Source of the DNA: Phytophthora hibernalis
Lineage: Eukaryota; Oomycota; Peronosporomycetes; Peronosporales; Peronosporaceae
DNA: 64,000 bases
Reading direction: 5' to 3'
NCBI GenBank assembly: GCA_012656075.1
Contig: JAAKBF010000032.1
Coordinates: forward strand, 1-64,000
This document shows positions 21,333-31,801 of this stretch, in pieces. Every line of letters starts with the position of its first letter. The first letter of the stretch is position 1. Under the pieces are notes generated by a model. That model was not told the origin of the DNA, made no database searches, and saw nothing but the letters and a program-made list of their open reading frames with translations. A program made the position numbers and the translations under genes.

Positions 21333-22098
21333 GGACTCGACTGGGAACGGTTCGTCGAGGTGCAGCATCACCCCCGTGGATTAAGACTCTAACGGCCTTC
21401 TTGGAAGATGGAGCGCTAGTATTAAATGCTCAATTGCGCGTGCGCATTCTACAGATGGCACCCCACTACGAAGCGAGGAATGGAATTTTGATGAGACGTG
21501 TTCATCTGCGAGCTCGTGGGGGTCATGCCCGTACAATCAGTGTGCCGGTGATTTCTCTTGCTTTCGTCGAAACGGTGCTACACTACTGCCACTCGGATGC
21601 GCTCACCGCCCACGCTGGTCCGAAAAAGACGATTGACTTAGTACGCAAGCACGCTTACTGGCAAGGATGGAGAAAACATGTGGAAGAGTATGTGCGAGCG
21701 TGCTCTACTTGTGGAAGCGGAAAAGGATTTTGCCCGTGGAAGAACGGCCTTAAGCAGAGGATGACTGTTCAGGAACTGTCGGGTCCGTTCTCATTGCTGG
21801 TAGTTGACGCAGTGGGTCCTCTGGTGACTACCCCTCGCGGTAACAAGTTCATTTGGTGTTCGCTGACTACTTCTCTCGCTGGGTCGAGGCTTTTCCTGTG
21901 GCTACTCTGGACACGATCACTTTCGTGACTGTAATGGTTAATGAGGTAATCTCTTTGTCGAACCCTTTACGGAACGTCGCGTGGGCTTTTCTGCTCGAGA
22001 CCTGGCGCGTCATGCACTTGAATGACAGCATGTGGTGCGCGTTCATCTCACGCTATCAAGACGTGCTTCACAATCGTGAACTACGACGCCTCAGATGA
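21333..22098 (+). pseudogene. Integrase, nested element
   Basis: The HHCC region reads VLHYCHSDALTAHAGPKKTI and YVRACSTCGSGKGF (21570-21720) and is complete. The core begins LLVVDAVGPLVTTPRGNKFI with the first Asp; after a frameshift come FADYFSRWVEAFPVATLDTI and a decayed segment. I cannot find a convincing second Asp or Glu. The copy is inactive. Confidence 0.75.
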
Positions 22099-23100
22099 CC
22101 TACGTACGTGTACGCGCTGTGGAGCGCGCTGTTCGCGGTACCGATACAGGTCCTACTTGAGAACGAGTTGGAATATGGACGCTACGGCCGGATGCTCCGT
22201 TACTGGTGGAAGGCGTTCCATGTCACTTTCAGTGAATTCCTACCGGACATGGTGCTACGCACAGGACGCTCAATTGACCGCTACTGGCGAGCAGCAGTGG
22301 AAGCTGTTATCGCCGTTTGGCTTCGGTGCGCCGCGGTGGCGCAAGCGATCTGCTGGATGGTCCTGCTCGGACTATCTCTACTAGTTCATGTACCGATGGC
22401 CGTGTACGATCTGGTAGAGTTTGTGCTTTGCGGCACAACGGGAGTAGTAATCCTGGTGATCACCCTTGGCACCTTGGATTTGGTGCTGAGCTGGGTAGCA
22501 TGGGGACTACTTGCCTCTGAGGTTGTGATCAGCGTGGGTCTACTTACGCATGGATGGCGCCTGGGCGACGGAGGAGCAAAGCTGCAGACAATTGCGCCTG
22601 GAGTCATCGTGCAGGGAGCTTCGAAATGTGTTCGAACGAAAGCTGTCAAGCGTTCTCAGCACGAGGGTCCAGCTTGGAACGCTTGCGGTCGGACGGTTCA
22701 ACAGAAGCTGAGTACTACCAGGAGGCCGTCAGTGTGGAGCTCGACCACACAACACCAGTTGAAAATAACCCGTCCGAAGACTTCAACGAGAAAGAACAAG
22801 TCGTTGTGCTACTCATACGCGAACTTCAGTCTTGCCGAGGACGGCAATGTGGTGGTCTGGGAGGATGTCCCGCACCGGGGCACACGGCCGACGTGCCAGG
22901 TGTGCGGGAGAAGGGTTCTCCGAACGCTGCGACTGATGAGCCGTATCAGGCCTGAGTTGTACCCGACGAGTGGCACCAAGGGTGATGAGCGTCCCGTAGA
23001 TGTGTCGTGCTCATTCGGTAAGTGGCGGAGGAGCCAGCACGAGGAGACGAAGGATGAGCGAGGACGGAGGGCACGGCCGGCTGGAACGCGACAAGGGCTT
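22099..23100 (+). CDS. Hydrophobic, possibly multi-pass ORF between integrase and 3' LTR
   Basis: The frame is open from 22099 to 23379 (over 420 codons), strikingly long for so decayed an element. The first ATG is at 22192; upstream, a TGA at 22096 closes the frame. Residues encoded by about 22291-22545 form three or four hydrophobic segments (VILVITLGTLDLVLSWVAW and LLGLSLLVHV, for example). A basic Ser/Thr/Lys part then follows and runs into the LTR (CQVCGRRVLRTLR). The position is that of env-like ORFs in some gypsy elements. I see no signal peptide and no family match, and it could be chance or a captured gene. Confidence 0.4.
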
Positions 23101-23378
23101 CTAGAGCGGCGGGGTGTCAGGTTGCAGGATGGAGGAACCCCAGGCGTCGAGGTGAGTGAACGCGAAGGTTGTCATGCATATGGGCGTGCTCGGCGCGGAG
23201 CCGCCACCCCAGATTTATACTCAGTCGTGAATCTTCCTACTAGCACCCAAGTGAAGAACAAAAACAAACTTACTTTTATTACTTTTACGCTACAGCCTTT
23301 GCCCCTCTCGAGCCCGTACTCCGCCCCAAACAGCAAGCCGCTGGTCGCCCCGCTGGCTAGGGAGGTGCGCGACATTTG
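22866..23378 (+). repeat. 3' LTR of nested element
   Basis: Nearly identical to 15176-15687. A purine-rich stretch, GGTCTGGGAGGA, stands directly before it (to 22865) and fits a polypurine tract. CTCAGC follows at 23380 and matches the bases before the 5' LTR. Confidence 0.85.
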
Positions 23379-23379
23379 A

Positions 23380-24980
23380 CTCAGCCATCATCGGTTGGTT
23401 CTCCTGTGAGCTTATCGAACGGAATGTCTCATCGAGTTTTCATTATGGACATCGAAGCTGAGAATAGCTGTTCATCGTCAGCTAGCATCGTGGTCCATAC
23501 GGACCGGGCGCCCTCACGCGGTAAGCTACAGAGCTATGCCGACGCTCGTCGAAAAGCTCCACATTCTGTCAAGCGAGGAAGTGCACCGGCTCCTCGATCG
23601 AAGGGCTCGTCAAAGAAGCGAGCGGCTCCCAAGTCTTCTCGCCACGCTACCAAGAAAGCCAAGAGCTCATCGACCGTTAATGATCATAATTTCAAGTCGT
23701 CGAGCAAGGTTGCCCCGGACTTTCAGGCGGCCAAGCCTAAGGCTTCAGTACCCAAGACGGCACGGGTAGATGCTTCTGTCGCCCAGTCGCCTGCGAAGGG
23801 AAAGGCCCTGATTGCTTCCAAGCGTACGACAGGTTCCAAATCGTCGAGATCGTCCAAGAAGATTCTAAGCGTTCCTTCACCAAGTCAGCTTCCGACGACC
23901 CCGGCATGTTGGAATTACCTGCACCATTGAAGCTTCCAATCGCGACGCTGCGTGCTCGTGCAGCACAGGCGGTTGCGCGCGAGGCTCGGGAGACTCCATC
24001 GATGCGTCAGACTCGTAGCGTGGAGTTTTCCATTATGGGTCCGCTCGTTGCTGGGCGAAAATGTTGGCCTGTCGTTCCCCGGTCAAGATGCTCGACATCA
24101 GGGGCAAGTCTAGTGTGGCTCCGACGCCCACTACGCTCGATGGGCTTCGGAAGTGGATGGATGTGTATATCCGTCTCATCCATGCCAACAACTCCTCGCC
24201 AAGTTCCCATTTTTGTCTCGGCGAGGGAGATTGACGCAGCCCGCCAACTTCTGCATTCCAAGAAGAAGTCGGCGAAATCGACGACTCCTTTGATGATGGT
24301 TTGCGACGCTTGGGCTCGTTTCCTGGGCGATAGTCGGGAATTCGACGAGTCGCAACTTCATGTTTCTCGGACCAAGGTTTTCGTGGCTCTCTGGGACAGG
24401 AATCACTGGATCGTGGATTCAAGTGTCTTGTTGGGTTTACACCCAGACCTGAATCCAGGTTCGCCCGTGTCGGAGTTCGCCGCTATCCACGAGTTGTGGG
24501 CGGTGTACATAAGCGCCGTGGCAACCTGTTGCGGATCGTCATGAAATCTTACGAGGAGGCACTCCCGGTTGCGGCTAGTTCTCGCTCGGCTCGAGGTCCG
24601 TCGCCGAGGCTCGACTCCGAACTCTACTTTGATCCCACGGTTCCAACGTATTCGTTGATCAACCAGCCAATGTTTCCCGTCTCGTTCGAATTGGTTCGCT
24701 AAGCTCAAGGACCTGGACGTTTAAGAACCCTGGCGAGTGTGATGGGTGACCGTCCAGAGTTTCACCCATACAATTCGTGCTTCTGCCCGCGCAATTCCGA
24801 GTTCCCGGTATTTGGCGCAGGGGATTTTTCCGTCGGCGACGTCGAGAGGCGTCTGCAGGAGGATACTGATCCCAACGAGCCAGACCCTCCTGCTTGTGAC
24901 GAGAGTGTTCAGCCTCCGGCTAATCGTGTTGGTATCCACATTTTCAAGCAAATTTTCGACGAGGCCTAAGCAGTCGTTTT
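23380..24980 (+). pseudogene. aORF2, C-terminal half (element III antisense ORF)
   Basis: The frame resumes after the nested element. A Lys/Ser-rich part (SSKKRAAPKSSRHATKKAKS, about 23605) corresponds to the basic tract of aORF1. Then come ATLRARAAQAVAREARETPS (23950), PIFVSAREIDAARQLL (24210), WDRNHWIVDSSVLLGLHPDL (24390), LYFDPTVPTYSLINQP (24630) and EFHPYNSCFCPRNSEFPVFG (24760), with an end at 24969. These blocks align in order with aORF1 and aORF4. Three frameshifts and one stop are visible. It converges on the chromodomain pol of element III. Unknown function; a nuclear, nucleic-acid-binding role is only suggested by the basic tract. Confidence 0.75.
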
Positions 24981-25084
24981 GCTGAGACTCTAGTTCGCCC
25001 AGCTGCAGTTTTCGATGAGTCTTGGTAGTTGTTTGTTTTTCTTTATGTAGTCCGCACTCATTCATCTCGTAATATCAAACATAT

Positions 25085-25150
25085 AAGTTGACGCAGTAGC
25101 TTTCGCTCACTCGACCTGCCTGCTTGTCTTCACAGGTTGGTGGTATCTTG
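25085..25150 (-). other. Post-pol hairpin, element III
   Basis: The minus strand reads ACCTG, then TGAAGACAAGCAGG, then CAGGT (about 25110-25140), followed by a TACTGCGTCAA tail. Position and tail match the last 60-bp unit of element I (10435-10495), but the stem sequence is different and still pairs. Confidence 0.55.
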
Positions 25151-25166
25151 TCATTTACAATAGCTT

Positions 25167-25860
25167 TTAACACTCGTCTGCAACTTGCACCATTTGCAGA
25201 CGGTTTTTACGTTTCTTTTGTTGAAGATGGTCGAAGAGAAGACCTCCACACGATAAATTTGACAGTGATTCCCAGCTTGGTTCGTCATAGCCCACCCATT
25301 TTACTAGAAACCGACGCTGGGCTCGGTCCGTACTCGTCGAGAGTGGCATTTCGTCCTTAAGGATGGGTTCGTCTTCATATCGACCAGTCCGTTCGTCAGG
25401 TTCCCAGCTGTCTTCTGGCAGCAGTTCCTCGTCGAAATCCAATCGATCGGTTTCGCTGAGCCTTTTGACTAGCGAAGTCGTAGGCCTTTCGCCGAGTTCA
25501 GTCACTTTCTTCAGTCTGGACACGTGGTCTACTGGATAGAACCGGTAGCCGCTCTTGTCTGGCAGCTCCAGCTCGTAGGCGAATTCCTCGATCTTCTGCT
25601 TGATCCGGAACGGGCCGTGCCATCGATGGGCTAGCTTCTTCTTCAGGCCTGGTTTGACGCACTCCATGAACAGCCAGACTTGGTCTCCAATCTTGAACAG
25701 CGACCGTTTTGGCTCGGCGAGTCCGTCCCTATTGTTTGATTCAGCTGTCTCCTCGCTCGGCGAGTCATTCGGTATGGCTTTCTGCTCGCTCCGACTCAGC
25801 GATTTGGTGTGTTCCTTTGCTCGCCGGGCCTTTCCTTCAGCTGGCACTCATAGGCTAGCT
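25167..25860 (-). pseudogene. Integrase C-terminal module and chromodomain, element III
   Basis: This frame of about 226 codons is uninterrupted. A charged helix with KARRAKEHTKSLSRSEQK leads to SLFKIGDQVWLFMECVKPGL, KKLAHRWHGPFRIKQKI and FYPVDHVSRLKKV (GPY/F module). It then reads FLVKWVGYDEPSWESLSNLS, a chromodomain core, and ends with QKKRKNRLQMVQVADEC. Its Trp in QVWLF is where element I has a TAG. The domain would tether integration complexes to chromatin marks. Confidence 0.85.
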
Positions 25861-26099
25861 TGAGCGCTATTTCCGTTGTCGGTTAGCCTATCGATGCCAT
25901 TTTGTGGCTTTCGCTGAGGTGGTTTGTTTCACTGAGTCTTTCGAGACTCAACGAATGGAGGATGTCATCGATTTGAGTGTTGACTGGGCGTCCCAACCGC
26001 GTACTAAGTAAAATGGCGTTTCTCGCCGAGTCGAATCCCCGAATTATTGATTGCGGAGACCAGTTTCTCAGCGATGTTGTCCCAGTCAGCTTGAAGCGG

Positions 26100-26864
26100 G
26101 TCTTCCACGTAGACACGCACCGTTTGTATCATGGTCTTCACACTGGGTTCTTGTTACCCGTTCGCTTGTGGTCGGTAGCTCAGTGTAGTTCGAGACCTAG
26201 ACTGCATCATCCCCGAGAAAATCTAAAAGACTTCGCTCATAAATGTTGGGTCTCGGTCGTGTCGGATGAGCGATGGTGCGCCAAATCGACGGAATATGGA
26301 CTCTTCGAATGCTTTAGCCACTTCGAGTGCCCCAGTATCGCCCATCGCCTTAGCGATGACAAACCCGGCGAATTGATCTTGGAATAGCAGGAGAGCCGTG
26401 TTTCCTCGCTGAGGCTTCGGCAATGGTATAACGAAGTCTATCGACACAATGTGGATAGGTCGATCCGAGACGACGTTACCTGGCGAATATTCGCGAAGTT
26501 GAGTCTTGCTCTTACTGGTGTTGCAATCTTCACAGGCTTGCACATGATTGACCACGTCGGCATACGAACCGATCCAATAGTAATCGGCCTTCACCCGGTG
26601 ATAAGACCTAACGATGCCTTGATGTCCTCCTTCAATGGAGTTATGGCAATTCGCCAAGATTTCGTCGATGAGTGTGGTCGGCACTACCATTCTTAGCTTC
26701 ATGTCGTGCTCGTCGGGTCTACCTCGCTCTCTGCGACGGCTCATGTAATATAGTAGGCCGTCCTCGCTGAGTACAAAATTATCGGCTACTTTGCCGGCGT
26801 CGCTGGTTCTTCGTCGAGTAAGCTCATCGAATTCACCTCGCAAAGACTTCTTCAGGCCAGACAT
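26100..26864 (-). pseudogene. Integrase, element III
   Basis: The zinc-binding part reads CHNSIEGGHQGIVRSYHRVK and HVQACEDCNTSKSK (H, H, C, C all present). The core has HIVSIDFVIPLPKPQRGNTA with the first Asp, FRRFGAPSLIRHDRDPTFM with the second and, after a frameshift near 26222 and a stop, a decayed YRPQANG...QE block with the Glu. A further helical part at 25883-26116 belongs to the core's C-terminal side. Several breaks make it inactive. Confidence 0.8.
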
Positions 26865-27302
26865 TCTTCGTCTTGCGCCGTTGATATCCGGCCTCGTCGC
26901 TCAGCTTGGACCACTAGAGGGTTGACGCCTTCAGCACTTGGCAGTTCCTGACGTTCTGAACAAGCTCTGCCCTGCTTACTACCTGCTGAACTTCTAGAGG
27001 TTGGTACTCCAATTCGAACTCGTCGACTGGACTATCATTGTCGGGTAGACTCGGCGAATCGGACTCTACTGGCACGTCGGGTGCTGGTTCGCTCGCTGGG
27101 TGTAGTTCTTCGTCTTCGGCGAATCGAACACGACGAACTGGTTGAGTTTGACTTCGAGTAATCACTGAGACTTTAAGAGGGGCTTCTTCTGCTTCCTTCG
27201 TCGGGCTTTCCTCTACGTACAGCTTTTCGCTAAGGTGCGTGTGACCCCCGTTACACCTGGTAGCACTTGTAGTCACTCCCACGACCGGCGCGGACTATTA
27301 CA

Positions 27303-28372
27303 ATGAAGATCTCTCTGAGAATGGACGACTTAGGGAGCCGGCTGCTGTCCCGGCAGGACTTTCCTCACCTCTCAGATGCCCACTGGGCTACGCTGGAGAA
27401 GATAGTTAGTCTCCTGGGCGAGGCAACATTCGCTGGATTCCCCAACCTGCCTGCGGAGCAGCAGAGGGCGCGTGGAACGCTTCGACAAATACGAGTCGTC
27501 GCTGGTTGTCCACGTGAGCACTGCAGCGCAGGCAGCTGCTCACGAGACAATGCGAGCTGAGGCACAGAGTGCGGCGCAGGGGATCCCTCCGGCTCCTGCT
27601 CCGTATGCTGCGCGACAAGGAACAACGAAGCCCGTCAAGATGTCGGTGCCGACATTTGACGGCAAAGAAGCAGACAGTCTGGTCTTCTGGATTCGAGAGA
27701 TCGAGATAGCGCTCAGCTCTGGACAGATCTACGAGTACAGGGCCCAAGTCGCCTTCGCGCTTTCCAATCTGGGAGGGCGTGCGCGCATGGGCAATGGCAC
27801 GAGAGACGTCGTCTCCGGGGTATTTCACCACTTGGGCGTTCAGGGAACAAAAACTGCGCACGACTTTCCTCTTGGACAATGTGGCCTACCGCTATCGGTT
27901 GTGCTATAAGCAAGGAAAGCGTACACTTCAAGACTACTTCATGGAGTTGCTGAACCTCGAGGCCGCTATGGTGGGCGCTCCCTCTCTGAGGACGTCAAGG
28001 TGACGGTCTTCATGGACGGCGTTCGGCCGGGTCCGGTCCGGACGGAGCTCTTCCGCAAACAACCGAAGTCTTTCAACGATGCGTTGCACGTATCCATGCT
28101 GGAAGATCATTGCGTGCGCTCGGCGCAGGGGTATGCGGGCCGCTCGGACACGATCAACGATGGTCCCACTCCCATGGAGACCTCGTCGGCTGAGTCGGCC
28201 CGACCTCAGCGTAACCAACGCGCGAGTGGTCGTTGCTTTGGATGCAACCAAGCTGGCCACTTCCGTCGGAACTGTCCAACGAACCCGTGGAAGGTAGACA
28301 AGGCCAAGGCGGCTCTGCCGTCCCTTAACATGATCGAATCTGCGGGGTCGGAAAACGACAACTCCCAGTAGG
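27303..28372 (+). pseudogene. gag, canonical gypsy element
   Basis: ATG at 27303 starts a short frame reading LSDAHWATLEKIVSLLGEA. The next frame (27472-27850) holds the capsid start VKMSVPTFDGKEADSLVFWI. A third (27830-28000) holds NVAYRYRLCYKQGKRTLQDY, and the last (28000-28372) reads FNDALHVSMLEDHCVRSAQG and ends with GRCFGCNQAGHFRRNC, a perfect CCHC zinc knuckle. Three frameshifts break it. The type is the common oomycete Gag with a single knuckle. Confidence 0.8.
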
Positions 28373-28415
28373 TGCCGGACGCCCTGCTGGGAGACTTCGC
28401 TCCTCCTCGAGGTCG

Positions 28416-28870
28416 GTGGATCTGCCACCTCCGCCTCCTGGAGAGCAAGTCCCTGGGACGACACTGTTGTGTCTCTCCGTGGCCGCCGCGCGGTCTAACC
28501 TCGTGGTTGTCACGGCCAGTGTAAAAGGGTACGACGAACCGCTGACGATCCTGATTGATTCGGGAGCGTCCTACAAGTTCGCGACGAAGTCCAGTGTGGC
28601 CAAGAACAGTGCATTGTATGCTAGTGCTTTGGAAGCATCTAAGAATAATACCAATGAATCTGTTCGCCTGGCGACTGGGTCCATCGTGTCTACGTGAAAG
28701 CTTCTTCTATCCTTGAACGTCAAGTTTGACGACTTCAACTCGGTCGAACTGTTCATTGTCCTTGACATGGATGATCGGTACGATCTTATCCTCGGCATGT
28801 CTCGGTTGACAAAGCACGAGCCGTGGATCGACTGGAGAAGTCGCACCATCGGTGCTAGTCACAAGCCCCT
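28416..28870 (+). pseudogene. Aspartic protease, canonical gypsy element
   Basis: It reads EPLTILIDSGASYKFATKSS with the catalytic DSG near 28557, and after one in-frame TGA (28695) continues in the same frame with DRYDLILGMSRLTKHEPWI, the ILG-x-x-x-L signature with Asp replaced by Met. In oomycete gypsy elements this form (LILGMPWL) is usual. A CGA to TGA change would explain the stop. Confidence 0.8.
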
Positions 28871-29857
28871 CGTGGACAGAGCCCTGGCGGGTCATGTCCC
28901 CTCCTCTTCCCGGGACGGGTTTGTGCACGAGCATCGTATGCCACGCGGCGAATGGCACTTCGCAGGTACTACGGAAGTACTCGATCTGCCTACGGCGTTG
29001 CCGTCCGCGTGCCTTGCATGTTCGAGAGCTCAAGAGCCTTCGGCGGATGTGGGAGAATGTACGGAGGTTCCGTGTGTGTCTCACGATGAGGCTCATGGAT
29101 CTCTCAAGATCGAGAGCGTCGCTCAGGCCCGTGGAGCCGGCGATGGACAAGTCGCTGAAGCCGGTGCTTGCGAAACGAAGAGTGGTCGAGCTGGGTCCCC
29201 CACTACGCACGGCGTCGATGCTGGGTCAGCTCGCGTAGGACAAGTCGCTGGAGACGGTGCTCGCGCAACGAAGAGTGGTCTATCAGGGACTCCCACGTTG
29301 GAAGATGCTCAGGCTGTGTCAGTCGCTGCAAGATCACACCGCGGGTTGGTCCCTTCGGCCAAGATGACCACACCAGGGGTGTTAGATGTTCTCACGGGAG
29401 AACGCAAGGAAGGCGTGAATCTGGCTCCCCTGCCAACCGTAGCGGAGCTACTCAAGCTGGAAGAGCTCTCATTTGTGGAATTGAGTTCGAGGAGATGCTC
29501 CTCATCCACCGCGAGCATGGCTCGGTCGAGCTGAACACCTCTTCGGTCATGGGCCCGGAGGTGCTTGAAGATGAGCGGTCCTCGTTGAGGCAGAAAAGGT
29601 ATGGCGCGGTCATCCTGAAGGACCCGTCGGACCCGTACTACCCTCTCCTGATGGAGTTCGCGGACGTCGTCAGCGATGATCCACCGTCAGTGTTGGCTCC
29701 GGATAGGGGTTCGGCACGAAATTGACCTGGTGCCGGGAACCCAAAACTGCACTACTCGCCAGTGGCCACTACCAAAGGAGAAAGTCGACGTAATCGACGC
29801 CTTCTTCGCAGCGAAGTATGCCGCGGGCATGGTACGCGAGTCGAACTTCGGCTTGTT
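28870..29857 (+). pseudogene. PR-RT spacer and RT N-terminus, canonical gypsy element
   Basis: The spacer contains two imperfect repeats of about 28 codons (29140-29300; AGDGQVAEAGACETKSG and VGQVAGDGARATKSG). RT begins EFADVVSDDPPSVLAPDRG, frameshifts at about 29700, and continues HEIDLVPGTQNCTTRQWPL, PKEKVDVIDAFFAAKYAAGM and VRESN. It is cut off before the first palm motif. Confidence 0.75.
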
Positions 29858-30530
29858 GAGACTGCTTCACTTGGGAAAGAGCAGCATTCGACTCAGCTAG
29901 AGGTTTGCGGAGTGACGCCAATAGAGAGGTGGATTTGGAGGCTTCGACCTTCCAGATGTCACGCTCCTTCTAGGCCACTTTAAGCTGGGATTCCAACTCA
30001 ACCTTTGAGACTGCAGCCGAGTCCAGCCGACGAGTAAGAGCCGTATTCATTGTGCTGACAGCATGAAGTTCGTCTTGAAGCTCGGCTACCGCCGCCGATT
30101 CATCCGCGAGTTGGTAATCACCACGCAGCGCGTCCAATATCTGCTCGGTACTTCGTGAATTAAGTACGGCGTGACGATGAATGCGGTTCGACAGCTCAGG
30201 AGGCCGAGTTAGCCCAAATCCAATCAATTGAGCTAGCTCAGTGTTCTCAGCCCGACGTTGAGTCATCTCCTCGTGTAGAAGGATTTCGAGAGAAGCAAGG
30301 CTCACTAGTTCTGCCGAGACCGACTGATGTACAGCGTCCGAAGTGGTGTCGCCTGGCGGACTCGACGAACGAGGATGATGCGTGCAAGAGGGTGGTTCAG
30401 AATCAGGACTAGTCTCCTGGGAAGTTGTCAGATCAATGGCCGAGTTCTCCTGACCATTGCCGACCCCAGAAGCGCTGGTCCCACTAACCCCGACTCGGCG
30501 GACGGATCATCATCTCGCGGAGGTGACAAC
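29858..30530 (-). pseudogene. aORF5: N-terminal coiled-coil part of an antisense ORF
   Basis: The likely start is ATG at about 30526 (MLSPPRDDDPSAESG). After a frameshift, the frame at 30305-29970 reads LASLEILLHEEMTQRRAENT, AVAELQDELHAVSTMNTALT and SKVELESQLKVA, a heptad-like coiled coil that continues past a stop to about 29860. A short acidic/Pro/Ser N-terminus followed by a coiled coil is the same layout as aORF3. It is truncated at 29857 by the canonical element. The surrounding GCCGAGT motifs assign it to the element I/III family. Confidence 0.55.
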
Positions 30531-31799
30531 ATGGTTGGGGGAAGAGAGAAGGTTACCGTTTGGAGAACACAACGAGTCAGTACGCATACCTGCCAATAAT
30601 CCCAGGAAGAACACGAACCGAAGACGATGGTGGTGAAGGGAGATACATCGGGCAGTTTGACGACTGGTCTACCACAAGATGGAAAGCGACTGAACAAGGT
30701 TTTAACGCTCACCAGCCCGGCTCGCATCATAACCGGGGCAGTTGTGGTGTAGTAATTTCGAGTTTCGGCACACGCCTCGACTAGGACCCTCCTGACCTAG
30801 GAGTGGTGGATCCTTAGGAATGATGATGCACTGTAGTGACTCGGCTATGCCCACAAAAGTGCGGTCTTAGGACCAGAAGATTACGGTAAAAGGAGTCCGA
30901 GCCAAGTCTAAGGAGCAGAGATCAACAGTACGACCCAGTGGGAACTTAGGAACCGGAATTCCCGGTACCGAGTCGGTGGATCTTCCGGATACGGTTGTCC
31001 GGATAATAGCTGAGCTCAACAGTCGGCATCAGGCTGGAGAGGCGGCACAGACGCCGGAGAGAAGCGGAACTCGGCTGAAGGGTCGACGGAGATCCATAAC
31101 GACCACCGCATACTAGAAAATCGTATGGAACGCGCCAACGGACAGATGCCGAGCTCAAGGGCCATCTACTGGATTTCAGAGCCAGCGAACTCGGCCGAGG
31201 AGTCGGACGAAGTTGAAACGACTCCATTTCATTTGATATTTGTAAAGGATATGTAGGAAACCAAGAAAGGACCTTTCAGGTCCTCAGAAGATAACAGAAC
31301 CAACAGAGCAGAATTTTCTAAGTCAAAGACAAGTGTAGTGTAGACCTCTCCGGTAAATCCCTGCACGGTCTGGATTATGCCTCTCGTTGACACCCGAGAG
31401 GTATAGCTTGTAGGGTGTTGACTTGTAGCGCCAAGAGAATAGGTCGGCCCGGGGTAGGGTGTGACTCGCTACGCGCGGAGAAGAAATCTTGCCGAACTCA
31501 GCGAGTCGGTACGTCGGATAGCGCGGGTGCCGTAACACTTTCAGTCGAGAAGCTTTTGCCTCGGCGACCCGTAAAAGTGTTCGCGCGCTGTTGTCCACCC
31601 ATTGGTGGAGGATACGACATTAAGTACAGTGGTCAGTAGAACTCGGCTGATCCTGGAAGATTGGCTGGCTTGGTTGCCTGGCATTCAACGAGAGTGAGAC
31701 ACTACCTGACCCGGAAGGGCCGAATCGCTTGGGGATAACTCAGCGAGGGCCAACAACGCCGACCTAACTCAGCGATTGTTGTGATTGAAAGGTAGAATT
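30531..31799. other. 5' flank of aORF5, possible LTR remnant of family I
   Basis: No protein is convincing here; one 94-codon minus frame (30946-31227) has no recognisable domain. The stretch carries many ACTCGGC/GCCGAG motifs (about 30438, 30495, 30838, 31068, 31190, 31640). Its place, outside the N-terminus of an antisense ORF, is where the 3' LTR of the parent element would be expected. No TG...CA pair of boundaries could be fixed because no second copy is present. Confidence 0.35.
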
Positions 31800-31801
31800 C
31801 C

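Larger units (their letters stand above)
15176..23379 (+). mobile_element. Nested LTR retrotransposon (gypsy order, RT/RNase H deleted)
   Basis: It is flanked by 512/513-bp LTRs and by CTCAGC on both sides (15170-15175 and 23380-23385; the true duplication may be 5 bp, TCAGC). Internal order: gag, zinc knuckles, acidic region, protease, a stub of RT, integrase and a hydrophobic ORF. RT palm and RNase H are missing, so the copy depended on enzymes of other elements. It interrupts the antisense ORF of element III and is therefore younger than it. The two LTRs differ by indels and point changes, so the insertion is not very recent. Confidence 0.85.
25060..27240 (-). mobile_element. Element III: 3' part of dual-RNase H gypsy pol
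   Basis: On the minus strand: RNase H-integrase linker (27240-26914), integrase (26864-26100), chromodomain module (25847-25167), and a short spacer with a hairpin. The match to element I starts abruptly at about 27240, where another element begins. Its antisense ORF is aORF2. It carries the GCCGAGT/ACTCGGC motif like element I and is the nearest relative of that element. Confidence 0.8.
27283..29857 (+). mobile_element. Canonical oomycete gypsy fragment (gag, PR, start of RT)
   Basis: gag with one CCHC knuckle, a DSGA protease, a spacer with two imperfect repeats, and the first 60 or so residues of RT are present in order on the plus strand. It stops abruptly at about 29857, where an antisense-ORF relic on the minus strand begins. 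Its left border with element III is at 27240-27300; no LTR is visible there. It shows no enrichment of the GCCGAGT motif, in line with a different lineage. Confidence 0.8.

Noticed and set aside
27406..27879. 157-codon minus-strand frame opposite the canonical gag
   Set aside because: Shadow of a recognisable Gag on the plus strand.
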